Shown here: positions 24,687 through 36,869 of the stretch, in pieces
How positions within the stretch are numbered: the stretch's first letter is position 1
Layout: the number at the start of each line of letters is the position of its first letter
Source of the DNA: Corynebacterium terpenotabidum Y-11
Lineage (GTDB): Bacteria; Actinomycetota; Actinomycetes; Mycobacteriales; Mycobacteriaceae
Direction of reading: 5' to 3'
NCBI RefSeq assembly: GCF_000418365.1
Contig: NC_021663.1
Coordinates: 2,480,001-2,544,000, forward strand
Length of the DNA: 64,000 nucleotides
Made by a program: the position numbers and the translations under genes
The notes under the pieces: generated by a model
Told to the model about the DNA's origin: nothing
Database searches by the model: none
Seen by the model: only the letters and a program-made list of their open reading frames with translations

Positions 24687-25454
24687 TCAGTACCCGGCGC
24701 CCTCGAGCGTGCCCGGGATGTAGCCAGCCGCCGGGTCGGTGACCACACAGGTCACGGTCCGGTCGCCGGCCGCCCAGCTCTCCTTCGACGGAGCAAAGGC
24801 GATCACGTCGAAGATGGAGTCGTCGAAGGGGTAATCGATGTAGGCCTCGAAGGCCTCACCGGTGCACACAGCCGCGGTGAACTGCGGCATCCGTGCCCCG
24901 GGGAAGAGCACCTGGTTGTCGAGGTCCTCCTGGGCGAAGACCTCTCCGACATGCGGCTCGCTGCAGTCGATGGTGGTCACCCCGGTCGTCGAGTCGGGGA
25001 CGGTGTCGTCCAGCTCCGCAGTCGGTTCGTCAGGGTCCGCGGACGCCGACCACCTCCCTGAGGTGGTTCCGGAGGTGGTCGTGGTCGACGTCGCCGGGCG
25101 GGCGGTGGTCGACGTCGCAGACGTGGACTCCGCCCCCGTCTCAGCGTCGGTCTCCACGTCGGTCTCCACGTCGGTCTCAGCGTCCGTCTCAGTGTCGGTC
25201 TCTTCAGACTCCGACGGGTCACTCTCCTCCCCGGTCTCCTCCCCGGCCGCACCAAGATCCGCCAGGCAGTCCCCGACGCTCAACCCCAGCGTCTCCGGAT
25301 CCACCCCAGTCCCCGACGCCGTGGCAGTGGCGTCCGTCGTACCGGCCGAGCCGCCGTCGCTGTCGGCGGTGCATGCCGAGAGCAGCAGCGTCGCCGCAGT
25401 GGCGGCGGTCAGGGCGGGGAACAACGTCGTGACGCCGGGAGAGCTCAATCGCAT
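24687..25454 (-). CDS. Septum-formation-family lipoprotein
   Basis: 255 residues. Signal peptide with lipobox LLSAC (Cys near 28), then a linker of Asp/Glu/Thr repeats (ETDTETDAETDVETDVETD) and a C-terminal domain with paired cysteines (TTIDCSEPHVGEVFAQ, AAVCTGEAFEAY, WAAGDRTVTCVV) typical of the actinobacterial septum-formation domain. It would sit on the outer face of the membrane. TAGAAT (25462-25467) is 7 bases before the ATG. Convergent with the preceding gene, with a 10-base gap. Confidence 0.75.
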   Translation of the reverse strand: MRLSSPGVTTLFPALTAATAATLLLSACTADSDGGSAGTTDATATASGTGVDPETLGLSVGDCLADLGAAGEETGEESDPSESEETDTETDAETDVETDVETDAETGAESTSATSTTARPATSTTTTSGTTSGRWSASADPDEPTAELDDTVPDSTTGVTTIDCSEPHVGEVFAQEDLDNQVLFPGARMPQFTAAVCTGEAFEAYIDYPFDDSIFDVIAFAPSKESWAAGDRTVTCVVTDPAAGYIPGTLEGAGY

Positions 25455-25477
25455 GGGGACGATTCTAGAGGCCCGCC

Positions 25478-26854
25478 TCAGGGCTTCCACCACTGACGGG
25501 TTGGCGCGCCGGTGAAACCCGCATCGTCCGGCTTCACGCCGAGCACCTGGTGGAGCTGAACCCTGTTGTGTTCGAAGTGCCACTCCGACCCTGCCATGTA
25601 CAGGCCGAACAGCCGGGCCGTCGGTTCACCGACGAGTTCCACCGCCTCATCCCAGTTCGCGGCAAGCAGCTCACACCAGTCGTGCAGGGTGCGCTGGTAG
25701 TTCGGCCGCAGGTCCTCCTCGTGGAGGACGTCGAAGCCGGCGTCCTGCATGATCGTGATGATCCTGCCGGAACCGGTGAGTTCACCGTCGGGGAAGATGT
25801 AGCGGTCGATGAACTGACCGGTCTTCGTCATCACATTGTTCGGCCGGGTAATGCAGTGGTTTAGCATCCGCCCGCCCGGACGCAGCTTGCCGTAGAGGAA
25901 GGAGAAGTACGCCTCGTAGTTCTGTACCCCGATGTGTTCCAGGATGCCGATCGCACTGACCGCGTCGAACTTCGTCTCCGGCACATCGCGGTAGTCGATG
26001 CAGCGCACTTCGGCGAGGTCCTGCAGCCCCTCCTCCTCGATCTTCGCTGTGCCCCATTCGTACTGTTCCCGGGACAGGGTCACGCCGAGTGCCTTCACCC
26101 CGTGGCGGGCGGCGTAGCGGACCATACCGCCCCACCCGCAGCCCACGTCGAGCAGTCGTTCGCCGGGCCGCAGACCCAGCTTGTCGAAGACCAGCCGGTG
26201 CTTGTTGTCCTGGGCGGCGGTCAGCGGCGCATTGGCGTCCGCTCCCTTGGCCCAGTTGACGGGGTTCCAGTCCCCGTAGGGGCCAGGGATGTTGTCCAAC
26301 CCCTCATCCGCCGGATAGTAGGCACAGGTGTAGGCCATCGAATCGCCGAGGAAGAGTTCATAGAAATCATTGCCGACGTCGTAGTGGCGGCTGACGACCT
26401 CCTTGTCCCGCTCCTTGGAATGCCGGGACAGGCCCTCGAGCACGGCCCGCCTCCACCCCGGCAGGGTCTCCTCCTGCGGGGCAGGCTGGAACCGGAAAGC
26501 CCTGAGGTGCTTCAGGGTGCGCAGGATCGCCACCAGGTCGGTCGCCGATGGCCGGTGAATCTGGTCGTAGAGGTGCTGCAGGTGGTCGAAGACCGCGATG
26601 GGGTGCCCTGGGTGCTCGCCACAGATCTGCAGGCCACCGGTGATGTAGGCCCGGGCCAGACCGAGGTCACCGGGAGCGGTGACGATGTACGCCAGGGCGT
26701 CCGGCGAGGTGATGTCCAGGTGGACATCGGCATCCTCCGGGCCGGCGGAGGAACCGTCGAAGGCGGTGACGTGAAAGGGCATCGGCGGTGCGATGACCTT
26801 TTCGACGATCTGGCCCACGGTCAGTGGGATGAATGCTGTGCGCCTGCTGCTCAA
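25478..26854 (-). CDS. tmsB: SAM-dependent fatty acid C10 methyltransferase (CFA-synthase family)
   Basis: 458 residues, cyclopropane-fatty-acid-synthase family. LLDVGCGWGGMVRYAA is the SAM-binding motif; SRHYDVGNDFYELFLGDSM and IGILEHIGVQNY are family signatures. With the adjacent flavoprotein it matches TmsB/BfaB, which methylates oleoyl phospholipid at C10 to a 10-methylene product on the way to tuberculostearic acid. Start: TTG 26854 preceded by AGGAG at a 6-base distance; no better start exists between it and the stop of tmsA, 43 bases upstream. A plain cyclopropane synthase is the alternative; the pairing decides. Confidence 0.85.
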   Translation of the reverse strand: MSSRRTAFIPLTVGQIVEKVIAPPMPFHVTAFDGSSAGPEDADVHLDITSPDALAYIVTAPGDLGLARAYITGGLQICGEHPGHPIAVFDHLQHLYDQIHRPSATDLVAILRTLKHLRAFRFQPAPQEETLPGWRRAVLEGLSRHSKERDKEVVSRHYDVGNDFYELFLGDSMAYTCAYYPADEGLDNIPGPYGDWNPVNWAKGADANAPLTAAQDNKHRLVFDKLGLRPGERLLDVGCGWGGMVRYAARHGVKALGVTLSREQYEWGTAKIEEEGLQDLAEVRCIDYRDVPETKFDAVSAIGILEHIGVQNYEAYFSFLYGKLRPGGRMLNHCITRPNNVMTKTGQFIDRYIFPDGELTGSGRIITIMQDAGFDVLHEEDLRPNYQRTLHDWCELLAANWDEAVELVGEPTARLFGLYMAGSEWHFEHNRVQLHQVLGVKPDDAGFTGAPTRQWWKP

Positions 26855-26897
26855 CTGCTGCTCCTGTCTGTCCTCGTATGGTGGTCTGGCCGGAATG

Positions 26898-28418
26898 TCA
26901 GATGCTCGTGACGGTCTTCTCGTACAGCCCCGGGAAACGTCCATCCGGGTCGTATACGGCCTTCAGACGTTCCGGTAGGTCCCCGCCGTAGAGGGCGGCG
27001 AACTGCTCGGGGGTGTAGAAGGCCTCGGAATAGAGGGACTTGTGCCCGCCGAGGTCACCGACCACCCGCTCGATCTCCCGGTTGAAGGCTCCGGCGGGGG
27101 CGTCAGGCCCCATGAGGTCTGCCGGAACCGAGGACCAGAAGCCGACGTTGACCCAGGTCTGCCCCGGTGTGAGCGGGTAGAGCGGCCACGGGTGGCGGGC
27201 GGCGTCCTCGTGATCGAGGATTCCGGTCCGTCGGGCCAGGTCCTCCACCCCGTCACGCAACCGGATGGGGCACAGCCACACCGGCTCGATCTCACAGTGG
27301 GTGAAGAACCAGGTGAGGTACTCCGGCAGATGTGCCGGGGTGACCTCGATATCCTGCACCACCCGCTCTCGGGGTGGACGCCCGTGATGGGCTTCGATCC
27401 GGTCGGCGATACCGAACTTCCGGTCCCAGCCGATGATCTTCCAGTAGACGCTGGAACGGAACAGGTCGCGCGGCCACAGGGTGCGGATCGTGGGATTCTG
27501 GGCCCCGAAGGCCCGGTTGCACCAGAACCAGTCGATGTCCCACCGCCACAGGTAGTCGCGGACGGTCAGCCGGTCATAGCTGATGCCCTCCGGGTGCTGC
27601 AGGGACCGGTAGAAGATCCGGCCGCGGGTGTAGTCGGAGACCGGACCAGGCTCATCGGTCTGCCGGCCGAGGGTGAGGTACGCCTCGTCGAGAGAGAAGA
27701 CCACTCCGTCGAGGTAGTCGACCTGTTCGCCGTCGTATTCCTTCGCTGCGGAGATCGCGGCGAGGGTGTCGGTCAGCGACCGGACATCGTTGAAGCGGAT
27801 ATGCCGCAGCGCCACGTAGGCGGGCACCTTCTCGCAGGTGATCTTCAGGCGCACGGAGTACCCCAGCGATCCGTAGGAGTTCGGGAAACCGCGGTAGAGG
27901 TCGGTGTTCTCCGTCGGGGAGCAGGTGAGGATCTCACCGGTACCGGTGAGCACGTCCATCTCCAGTACCGCCTCGTGTGGCAGGCCGTTGCGGAAACTGG
28001 TCGATTCCACACCCATGCCGGTCACCGCTCCACCGAGGGTGATGGTCTTCAGCTGCGGCACGACCGTGGGGACCATGCCGAACGGCAGGAGCGTGTCGAC
28101 CAGGTCCTCGTAGGTGCACATGCCCTGGACGTCGGCGGTACCGTTCACCGGGTCGACGGCGATGACGGAATGCAGACCGGAGACGTCGAGGCCAGCCATA
28201 TCGCCGGAGCGGCCCCGGAAGAGGTTGGAGGTCTTCTTCGCCAGCCGGACGCGCTGATCGGCAGGTACGGCGGCGAAACTGCTGGTCAGTCGCTGCACGG
28301 CCTCGGCGTGGGCGAACCAGCCCACCGGTGCCAGATCCCGCTGATCAAGCCCATGTCCGATACGGATGCGGTCGGTCAACCTACCGGCGATGGTGACTGC
28401 GGCGTCCTTCAGACTCAT
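26898..28418 (-). CDS. tmsA: FAD-binding oxidoreductase, 10-methylene fatty acid reductase candidate
   Basis: 506 residues. An N-terminal PCMH-type FAD domain (HSVIAVDPVNGTADVQGMCTYEDLV and TLGGAVTGMGVESTSFRNG) is followed by a DHCR24/alditol-oxidase-like C-terminal domain. In actinomycetes this gene pairs with the CFA-like methyltransferase (TmsA/BfaA) and reduces the 10-methylene intermediate to the 10-methyl fatty acid. TACAGT at 28426-28431 lies 7 bases before ATG 28418, so the two-gene operon starts leaderless. Divergent from hrpB. Confidence 0.82.
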   Translation of the reverse strand: MSLKDAAVTIAGRLTDRIRIGHGLDQRDLAPVGWFAHAEAVQRLTSSFAAVPADQRVRLAKKTSNLFRGRSGDMAGLDVSGLHSVIAVDPVNGTADVQGMCTYEDLVDTLLPFGMVPTVVPQLKTITLGGAVTGMGVESTSFRNGLPHEAVLEMDVLTGTGEILTCSPTENTDLYRGFPNSYGSLGYSVRLKITCEKVPAYVALRHIRFNDVRSLTDTLAAISAAKEYDGEQVDYLDGVVFSLDEAYLTLGRQTDEPGPVSDYTRGRIFYRSLQHPEGISYDRLTVRDYLWRWDIDWFWCNRAFGAQNPTIRTLWPRDLFRSSVYWKIIGWDRKFGIADRIEAHHGRPPRERVVQDIEVTPAHLPEYLTWFFTHCEIEPVWLCPIRLRDGVEDLARRTGILDHEDAARHPWPLYPLTPGQTWVNVGFWSSVPADLMGPDAPAGAFNREIERVVGDLGGHKSLYSEAFYTPEQFAALYGGDLPERLKAVYDPDGRFPGLYEKTVTSI

Positions 28419-28487
28419 GGGCCACACTGTAGACCTCCGGCGGGTGAACCGCCGGTGAACATATGCTGTGCCGCTACGCTGGGTCGG

Positions 28488-30998
28488 GTGCATGACCTCC
28501 CCTTCGCCGCCGGCCGCGCTGACCTGACGGACGCCCTGGCGTCCCGCGGGTGCGCGGTCATCCAGGCCCCGCCGGGCACCGGCAAGACCACGCTGGCGCC
28601 GCAGTACGTCCTGGACCACCTGCGGGATGCCGGACGCACCAGCCACGGCCACCGCATTGTCGTCACCCAGCCCCGACGGGTCGCCGCCCGCTCCGCCGCC
28701 GCCCGCATCGCCGAGGTGCGCGGCACCACCCTGGGCGACGAGGTCGGCTACACCGTCCGCGGCGACCGGAAGGTCAGCGCGGACACCGTCATCGAGATGG
28801 TGACGCCCGGGGTGCTGCTGCGCCGACTGCTCGCTGACCCGGACCTGCCCGGGGTGGACGCGGTGGTCATCGACGAGATCCATGAGCGTCATCTCGAGTC
28901 CGACCTGGTCTTCGGCATGGTCGCCCAACTGCGGGAACTGCGGGAGGATCTGCTGGTGGTGGCGATGTCCGCCACACTCGACGCCGCCCGGTTCGCGGAG
29001 CTGCTTGGCGGGGACGCCGGCCCCGCCCCTCTCGTCGACGTCCCCTCCCCGATCCATCCGCTGGATATCCGCTACGCCGATGCCGCGCAGTCCATGGCGC
29101 ACCGTGACCGGCGGAACCGGACGGCAGTGGAGGATCTGGTGACCGCCACGGTCCGGTCCACACTGGCGGAGACGACCGGTGATGTCCTGGTGTTTGTGCC
29201 CACGATCCGCGGGACCGAGACCGTGGCCGCATCCTTGACCGGGGACGGTGTCGCTGCGATGGCGTTGCACGGGCGGTTGCGTCCGGCGGAGCAGGCGCGG
29301 ATCGTGCGGGGCCACGGCGGTGGCGCCCGGCGCGTCATCGTCGCCACCGATGTCGCCGAATCCTCGCTCACCGTCCCCGGGGTGCGCGTCGTCGTGGACT
29401 CCTGCCTGTCCCGGGTCTCCCGGCGCGACACGACCCGCGGCATGTCGGTGCTGGTCACCGAGACCGCCAGCCAGGCGTCGATGACGCAGCGCGCGGGTCG
29501 CGCCGGACGCGAAGGCCCCGGCACGGTGTACCGCTGCCTCACCGCCGAGCAGTACGCGAAGGCTCCGGCCGCATCCCCGCCGGCGGTGCTGACCAGCGAT
29601 CTCACCGCCGCGATGCTCGACGTGGCCTGCTGGGGTTCGCCGCGTGGTGTGGACCTGCCGCTGCCCGACCCGTTCCCGTCCGCCGCCGCGACGGTCGCCG
29701 AGGACGCCCTGCGTGCCATCGGCGCGGTGGACGCGTCCGGCCAGGTCACCGCGGAAGGACGCCGCCTCGCCCGCATCCCCGCCGACCCGCGACTGGCCCA
29801 CGGCGGCCTCATCGCCTCGGAACAGGTGGACGCCGCGACGGTGGCCAAGGTCCTCGCCGTGCTCGACGGGTCCGTGGGTTCGGTCGATGACCTGCCCCGG
29901 AACCTGCCGTCCGGGTCCGACCCGGTGGTGCAGCGCTTCCGTCGGTTGCTCGATGACGGGCGGGACGGCGCCAACGGCACCGGCCGCGCCGACCGTGCCG
30001 ACCGTGCCGGCAGTGTCGGCGGGGCCGGTCTTCGCGGGTCCGATGCCGTGGCCTACACCCTGGCCTGCGCATGTCCCGGTCTCATCGCGCACCGGGTGAC
30101 GGGATCTTCCGGGGACCGGTATCTGACGGTCTCCGGAACCGGCGCGGTGTGGCGCGGTGGTCACGCCACCGGGGCTGCCGGGGCTGCCGGTACAGAGTGG
30201 ATCGCCGTGGCGGACATCGCCGGGGCGTCCACCCGGTCCACCGACGGGGCGGGTGCGGTGATCCGTGCTGCCGTCCCGCTGACCGAGGCACTGGCCTTCG
30301 ACGCGGCGGCCCCGCTGCTCCGCGATGGGGTGGTGTGCACGTGGACGCCGGGTGGCACGGCCGGGAAGCTCACGGCCCGTCGGGTGCGGACCCTGGGGGC
30401 GGTGGAGCTGGCGTCCACCCCGGTGTCAGTGAAGGACGTCCCGGTGTCCGCGCGGGAACAAGCCGTGCGGGAGGGGCTGCAGAGCTCCGGCCTGGGCGTA
30501 CTGGCCTGGTCGGACCATGCCGCCGAACTGCGTCGGCGGATCCAGTACCTGCATGAGCAGGGGGTGGAGGGCTATCCGGATGTGGCGGACGCCGCCCGCG
30601 CCAGTCAGTTGCTGGAGTTCGTCGTGCCGGAGCTGGCGGCCGAGCGGCGCCCCGACCTGGCGGGGCTGTTGCGTGGTCTGATCCCGTGGAACCGACCCGT
30701 TGACGAAGCTGCCCCGACCTCGCTGGAGCTGCCGGTGGGGCGGACGGTGCGGCTGCGGTACCCGGAGGTCGGGACCGGCGGGCCGGTGGTGGTGGCGACG
30801 AAGCTGCAGGACTGTTTCGGGCTGCAGGCGTCACCGGAGATCGCGGGCCGCCGGGTGCAGTTCCAGCTACTCTCTCCGGCGCAGCGCCCGTTGGCGGTCA
30901 CCGATGACCTGGCGAGTTTCTGGGCGGGGCCGTACGCGCAGGTGCGTTCGGAGATGCGGGGCCGCTACCCGAAGCACCCTTGGCCGGAACGGCCGTAG
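28488..30998 (+). CDS. hrpB: ATP-dependent RNA helicase HrpB
   Basis: 836 residues, DEAH-box helicase. Walker A APPGTGKTTLAP (about residue 27), VVIDEIHERHLESDL (motif II as DEIH), MSATLDAARF, VATDVAESSLTVPGV and QRAGRAGREGPG are all present; the C-terminus ends with the family's YPKHPWPE. Start GTG 28488, with TACGCT (28475-28480) 7 bases upstream; the frame is open far to the left, but that region is the antisense of tmsA. RNA-processing role is by family only. Confidence 0.9.
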   Translation: MHDLPFAAGRADLTDALASRGCAVIQAPPGTGKTTLAPQYVLDHLRDAGRTSHGHRIVVTQPRRVAARSAAARIAEVRGTTLGDEVGYTVRGDRKVSADTVIEMVTPGVLLRRLLADPDLPGVDAVVIDEIHERHLESDLVFGMVAQLRELREDLLVVAMSATLDAARFAELLGGDAGPAPLVDVPSPIHPLDIRYADAAQSMAHRDRRNRTAVEDLVTATVRSTLAETTGDVLVFVPTIRGTETVAASLTGDGVAAMALHGRLRPAEQARIVRGHGGGARRVIVATDVAESSLTVPGVRVVVDSCLSRVSRRDTTRGMSVLVTETASQASMTQRAGRAGREGPGTVYRCLTAEQYAKAPAASPPAVLTSDLTAAMLDVACWGSPRGVDLPLPDPFPSAAATVAEDALRAIGAVDASGQVTAEGRRLARIPADPRLAHGGLIASEQVDAATVAKVLAVLDGSVGSVDDLPRNLPSGSDPVVQRFRRLLDDGRDGANGTGRADRADRAGSVGGAGLRGSDAVAYTLACACPGLIAHRVTGSSGDRYLTVSGTGAVWRGGHATGAAGAAGTEWIAVADIAGASTRSTDGAGAVIRAAVPLTEALAFDAAAPLLRDGVVCTWTPGGTAGKLTARRVRTLGAVELASTPVSVKDVPVSAREQAVREGLQSSGLGVLAWSDHAAELRRRIQYLHEQGVEGYPDVADAARASQLLEFVVPELAAERRPDLAGLLRGLIPWNRPVDEAAPTSLELPVGRTVRLRYPEVGTGGPVVVATKLQDCFGLQASPEIAGRRVQFQLLSPAQRPLAVTDDLASFWAGPYAQVRSEMRGRYPKHPWPERP

Positions 30999-31083
30999 GC
31001 CACGTACTCACGGTGATCACACCACCGAGAGCCCCGGAAGCATAGTGCCCCGGCCGGTGAGCGCCCGGAACAACGCCACCCCG

Positions 31084-31386
31084 CTACTTTCGGCCGCCGG
31101 TGAGCTTCCCGACGATCCAGAGGAAAATCACCGCGCCGAGCAGGCAGGTGAGGAAGCTGAAGATCCAGCCACCACCGGCGACGTCCACATTGAAGAGCGT
31201 CAGCAGCCAGCCACCGAGGAAACCGCCGATGACGCCGACGAGGATGTTGAGGATCAGGCCCATCTCCGAGTCGCGGCCCATGATCTTCGAACCGATCCAG
31301 CCGGCGAGACCGCCGATAATGACCCAGCCGAAGAAGCTGAGGGTGGGAGCGGAGCCGGCGGCGAGAATAATCGTTGAAGTGTCCAT
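31084..31386 (-). CDS. GlsB/YeaQ/YmgE-family stress-response membrane protein, copy 1
   Basis: 100 residues with three membrane helices and the glycine-rich signature of the family: SFFGWVIIGGLAGWIGSKIMG, then NILVGVIGGFLGGWLL. Formerly called transglycosylase-associated proteins; small inner-membrane stress proteins without a settled function. A diverged paralogue lies just upstream at 31467-31760. Confidence 0.8.
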   Translation of the reverse strand: MDTSTIILAAGSAPTLSFFGWVIIGGLAGWIGSKIMGRDSEMGLILNILVGVIGGFLGGWLLTLFNVDVAGGGWIFSFLTCLLGAVIFLWIVGKLTGGRK

Positions 31387-31466
31387 GGCCCCCTTCCTAC
31401 ACGTCCGATGGCCGACGCGGGGTCAGCAGTGGACAGGCCGGAGCCGCGCAGTGTGTCGCCACGGCC

Positions 31467-31760
31467 TCAGTGTTGCCGCCCCAGCTTCATCACCGCCCCC
31501 ACGGCCAGTACCGCACCGATCAGACACGTCAGGACGGTGAACCACAGACCGTTGCCCACGGCGTCCACCCCGAACAGCGCGAGAATCCACCCACCGACCA
31601 GGGCGCCGACCACCCCCGCCCCGCAGAGCAGCACAGTAGGCGGGCGGGCGTCCTCCGGCAGGACGAGGACGACGATCAATCCGACCACCAGACCGAAGAT
31701 GATCCACGCGAGAAAACTGAGCAGTGGCGTGGACCCGAGGGCGAGAACAGTTGTTTCCAT
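31467..31760 (-). CDS. GlsB/YeaQ/YmgE-family membrane protein, copy 2
   Basis: 97 residues, same three-helix plan (SFLAWIIFGLVVGLIVVLVLP and VVGALVGGWILALFGVDAVGNG). It ends with the same short Lys-Leu-Gly-basic tail as copy 1. The first membrane loop is more diverged. The two were probably made by duplication; the 80-base gap has no obvious terminator, so co-transcription is likely. Confidence 0.72.
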   Translation of the reverse strand: METTVLALGSTPLLSFLAWIIFGLVVGLIVVLVLPEDARPPTVLLCGAGVVGALVGGWILALFGVDAVGNGLWFTVLTCLIGAVLAVGAVMKLGRQH

Positions 31761-31942
31761 GATCTATTCGTAGCCTGTTTGGATCACACACGGGGGAAAC
31801 ATGCGGGAAATGGTGCGGTGGAATACTCTGTGCGGTCAGAGGTGGTGGCCGCGGACGCTATACGGCCTGCGACGGTGGACGACCGTCGGGGCGACCGGAC
31901 CCAGGCGTCCTCCCCCACCATGAGTCACCAGGAGATCCACCA

Positions 31943-33363
31943 GTGACTGCTACAACTCGCACCACCGGCATGACCGTCAACGGGGTACCGCTCCACGACT
32001 GCACCGGTTCCGTTCACACCAACGCCCTCGACGCGCTGCGTGACCACGGGCTCACCGGCTGCAAGGAGGGCTGCGCCGAAGGAGAGTGCGGGGCCTGCGC
32101 GATCATGGTCGCCCGTCCCGACGGACGCGACGGTGACCGGACCCGCTGGGTACCGGTCAACGCCTGTCTGATCCCCGCCGCCGCCCTCGACGGCCAGGAG
32201 GTCGTCACCGCCGAGGGGCTCGGTTCAACCACCGACCTGCATCCGGTGCAGGAGGAGATGGCGAAGGCCGGCGGTTCCCAGTGCGGCTACTGCACTCCGG
32301 GGTTCATCTGCTCGATGGCCGCGGAATACTACCGCCCGGAGCCGGATCGCCCCTTCGACCTGCACTCCTTGTCCGGCAACCTGTGCCGCTGCACCGGGTA
32401 CCGGCCGATCCGGGACGCCGCGCTCGCCCTCGGCACCCCGGACGCGACCGATGAGCGGGTCGCCCGGCTCGCCGCGCCCGCCCCGGAGCCGGCGCCCACC
32501 GATGTGACCGGTACCGACGGCCGGTTCCGGCGTCCGACCTGTCTCGACGAGGCACTGCAGATCCTGCGCGATGAGCCGGACGCCACCGTCGTCGCCGGGT
32601 CCACCGACCACGGTGTGCTGGTGAACATCCGCGGGGACCGCCCCGGCAATGTCATCGCGATCGACCGGTTGCCGGAACTGCGCGGCATCACCTGGGCTGA
32701 CGATCACCTGGAGATCGGTGCGGCCCAGACCCTGTCGGAGATCGAACGGTCGGTGGGACGCTCCGTTCCGCTGCTGGGTCAACTCCTGCCGCAGTTCGCG
32801 TCCCGGCTAATCCGCAACAGTGCGACCCTCGGTGGCAATCTCGGCACCGGCTCTCCCATCGGTGACACCCCGCCGGCACTGCTCGCCCTGGAGGCGTCGG
32901 TGGTGCTGTCCAGCACCGACGGTGACCGGGAGGTCCCGCTCAAGGACTACTTCACCGGCTACCGGCAGTCGGTGCGGCGTCCGGACGAGCTGATTTCCGC
33001 GGTGCGGATCCCGCTGCCGTTGCAGCCGATGACCGCCTTCCACAAGATCGCGAAGCGTCGTTTCGACGATATCTCCTCGGTCGCCGTCGGCTACGCGGTG
33101 ACCGTGACGGACGGGGTCATCACCACCGCCCGGATCGGGTTGGGCGGCGTGGCGGCGACTCCGCTGCGCGCCTACGCCACCGAGGCCGCCCTCGAGGGGC
33201 GCCCGTGGACGCCGGAAACTATCGCGGAGGCCGCGGCCGTGCTGCGGGGCGAAGGTACGCCAATGTCCGACCACCGGGCGAGTTCCGCCTACCGTGCGGC
33301 GATGCTGGGCACCTCGCTGGAACGGTTCTACAGTGAATACACCGGGCACACGGAGGCACACTC

Positions 33364-33367
<4 letters not shown>
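31943..33367 (+). CDS. xdhA: Xanthine dehydrogenase small subunit (2Fe-2S and FAD)
   Basis: 474 residues combining two electron-transfer parts. The first [2Fe-2S] site is GCKEGCAEGECGAC (about residues 37-50), and the second is CGYCTPG with CRCTGYRP. The FAD domain follows (VVAGSTDHGVLVNIRGDRPG, RNSATLGGNLGTGSPIGD). It passes electrons from the molybdenum centre of XdhB to NAD+. GTG 31943 follows GGAG by 8 bases. The stop overlaps the start of xdhB, so the subunits are translationally coupled. Confidence 0.93.
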
Positions 33368-35720
<2,353 letters not shown>

Positions 35721-35724
<4 letters not shown>

Positions 35725-36515
35725 GCTGGATCTCGGATGCCGCGATGCTCCGGGAGCGGCGCATCCCCTCCGTGCTGGTCACGCTCATCGCCCGACGCGG
35801 CCATGCACCCCGCGAGGCCGGGGCGAAGATGCTGGTGACGGCGTCATCAACCTACGGATCGGTGGGTGGCGGGAACCTGGAGTCGGTGGCGGTCGACCGG
35901 GCACGGGAAATGCTGGCGTCCGCCACATCGACCACTCCCGAGACGCTCGACTTCGCGCTCAATGACAAGGTGCCGTACGAGAAGGGCCGCCAGTGCTGCG
36001 GCGGAGAGGTGACCGTGCTGCTCGAACCCCTGCCCGTGCCCCCGGCAGTCGCAGTCTTCGGCTGCGGCCATGTGGGTACCGAACTGGCCAGGATCCTGTC
36101 GCGACAGGACATCGACCTGTGGCTGTGCGATTCCCGACCGGAACAGCTGACCGAATTGCCGGACGCCGTCAGCGGAGCCGCGGCGACGGTACACCCGGTC
36201 CACGCGATGATCCCGGAGCAGGTGATGGACGGCCTCCCCGCGGGAACACACGTCCTGATCATGACGCACGACCACGCCGAGGACCTGCACCTGTGCGAGG
36301 CCGCGTTGCGTCGGAACGACCTCGGTTCGGTCGGGATGATCGGGTCGGCGGCGAAGTGGGCCCGCTTCCGGGCGAAGCTGTCCGATGCCGGGTTCACGGA
36401 CGCCGCCATCACCTCGATCCAGTGCCCAGTCGGCCTGCCCGGGCTGGGGGGCTCATATCCGGCGACGATCGCCGTCAGTGTGGCCGCCGAGCTGCTGCCG
36501 CGACTGACCGCGTAG
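35721..36515 (+). CDS. xdhC: Xanthine dehydrogenase accessory protein XdhC
   Basis: 264 residues. The N-terminal part has SVGGGNLE and the CCGGEV motif, and the C-terminal part a Rossmann site FGCGHVGTELARIL. XdhC binds molybdenum cofactor, helps its sulfuration and inserts it into XdhB. GTG 35721 overlaps the xdhB stop by three bases, fixing the start. It ends base-to-base against the convergent DUF488 gene. Confidence 0.9.
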
Positions 36516-36869
36516 TCAGCTCAGCCGGGGCGTGAGCCAGTCGAGCAGGATCTTCGCGTGGGTGCGTCCGGTGTCTTTCCCCGCGAACAGCAGCACGACG
36601 TCCCCCGCGGACAGTGCGGAGCGCAGGGATGCGAGCGTGGCGTCCACGTCCCGGGCGTCCAGCTCGGCGCGGTAGGCGTCCCCGAACTGCTCCCAGGTCA
36701 ACGTCCCGGCATGGAATTGCCTGCGCAGCTGTGTCGAGGGGGTCAGGTCCTTCAGCCAGCCGGCCAGGCCGAGCTCGTCCTTCCGGACGCCGCGGGGCCA
36801 CAACCGATCCGCCAGAAAACGTGTGCCGGTGACCGGGTCGTAGACCCGCGCGATCGACAGGGTTCCCAT
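36516..36869 (-). CDS. DUF488-family protein
   Basis: 117 residues. RVYDPVTGTRFLADRLWPRGVRK at the start, then AGWLKDLTPSTQLRRQFH and TLLYA-like VVLLFAGKDTGRTHAKIL, are the hallmarks of the DUF488 family; function unknown, often near stress or uptake genes. ATG 36869 starts the conserved block; longer frames upstream are non-coding. It is convergent with xdhC with no intergenic bases, so the transcripts must overlap. Confidence 0.82.
   Translation of the reverse strand: MGTLSIARVYDPVTGTRFLADRLWPRGVRKDELGLAGWLKDLTPSTQLRRQFHAGTLTWEQFGDAYRAELDARDVDATLASLRSALSAGDVVLLFAGKDTGRTHAKILLDWLTPRLS

Noticed and set aside
27042..28487. Plus-strand frame open for 482 codons in front of hrpB
   Set aside because: It is the antisense of the FAD oxidoreductase gene, whose protein has clear FAD-domain motifs. 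The GTG at 28488 with its -10 at 28475-28480 and the helicase motifs right after it mark the true start.
28419..30164. Minus-strand frame extending the FAD oxidoreductase far upstream to 30164
   Set aside because: It is antisense to the hrpB helicase motifs. The oxidoreductase begins at ATG 28418 with a leaderless -10.
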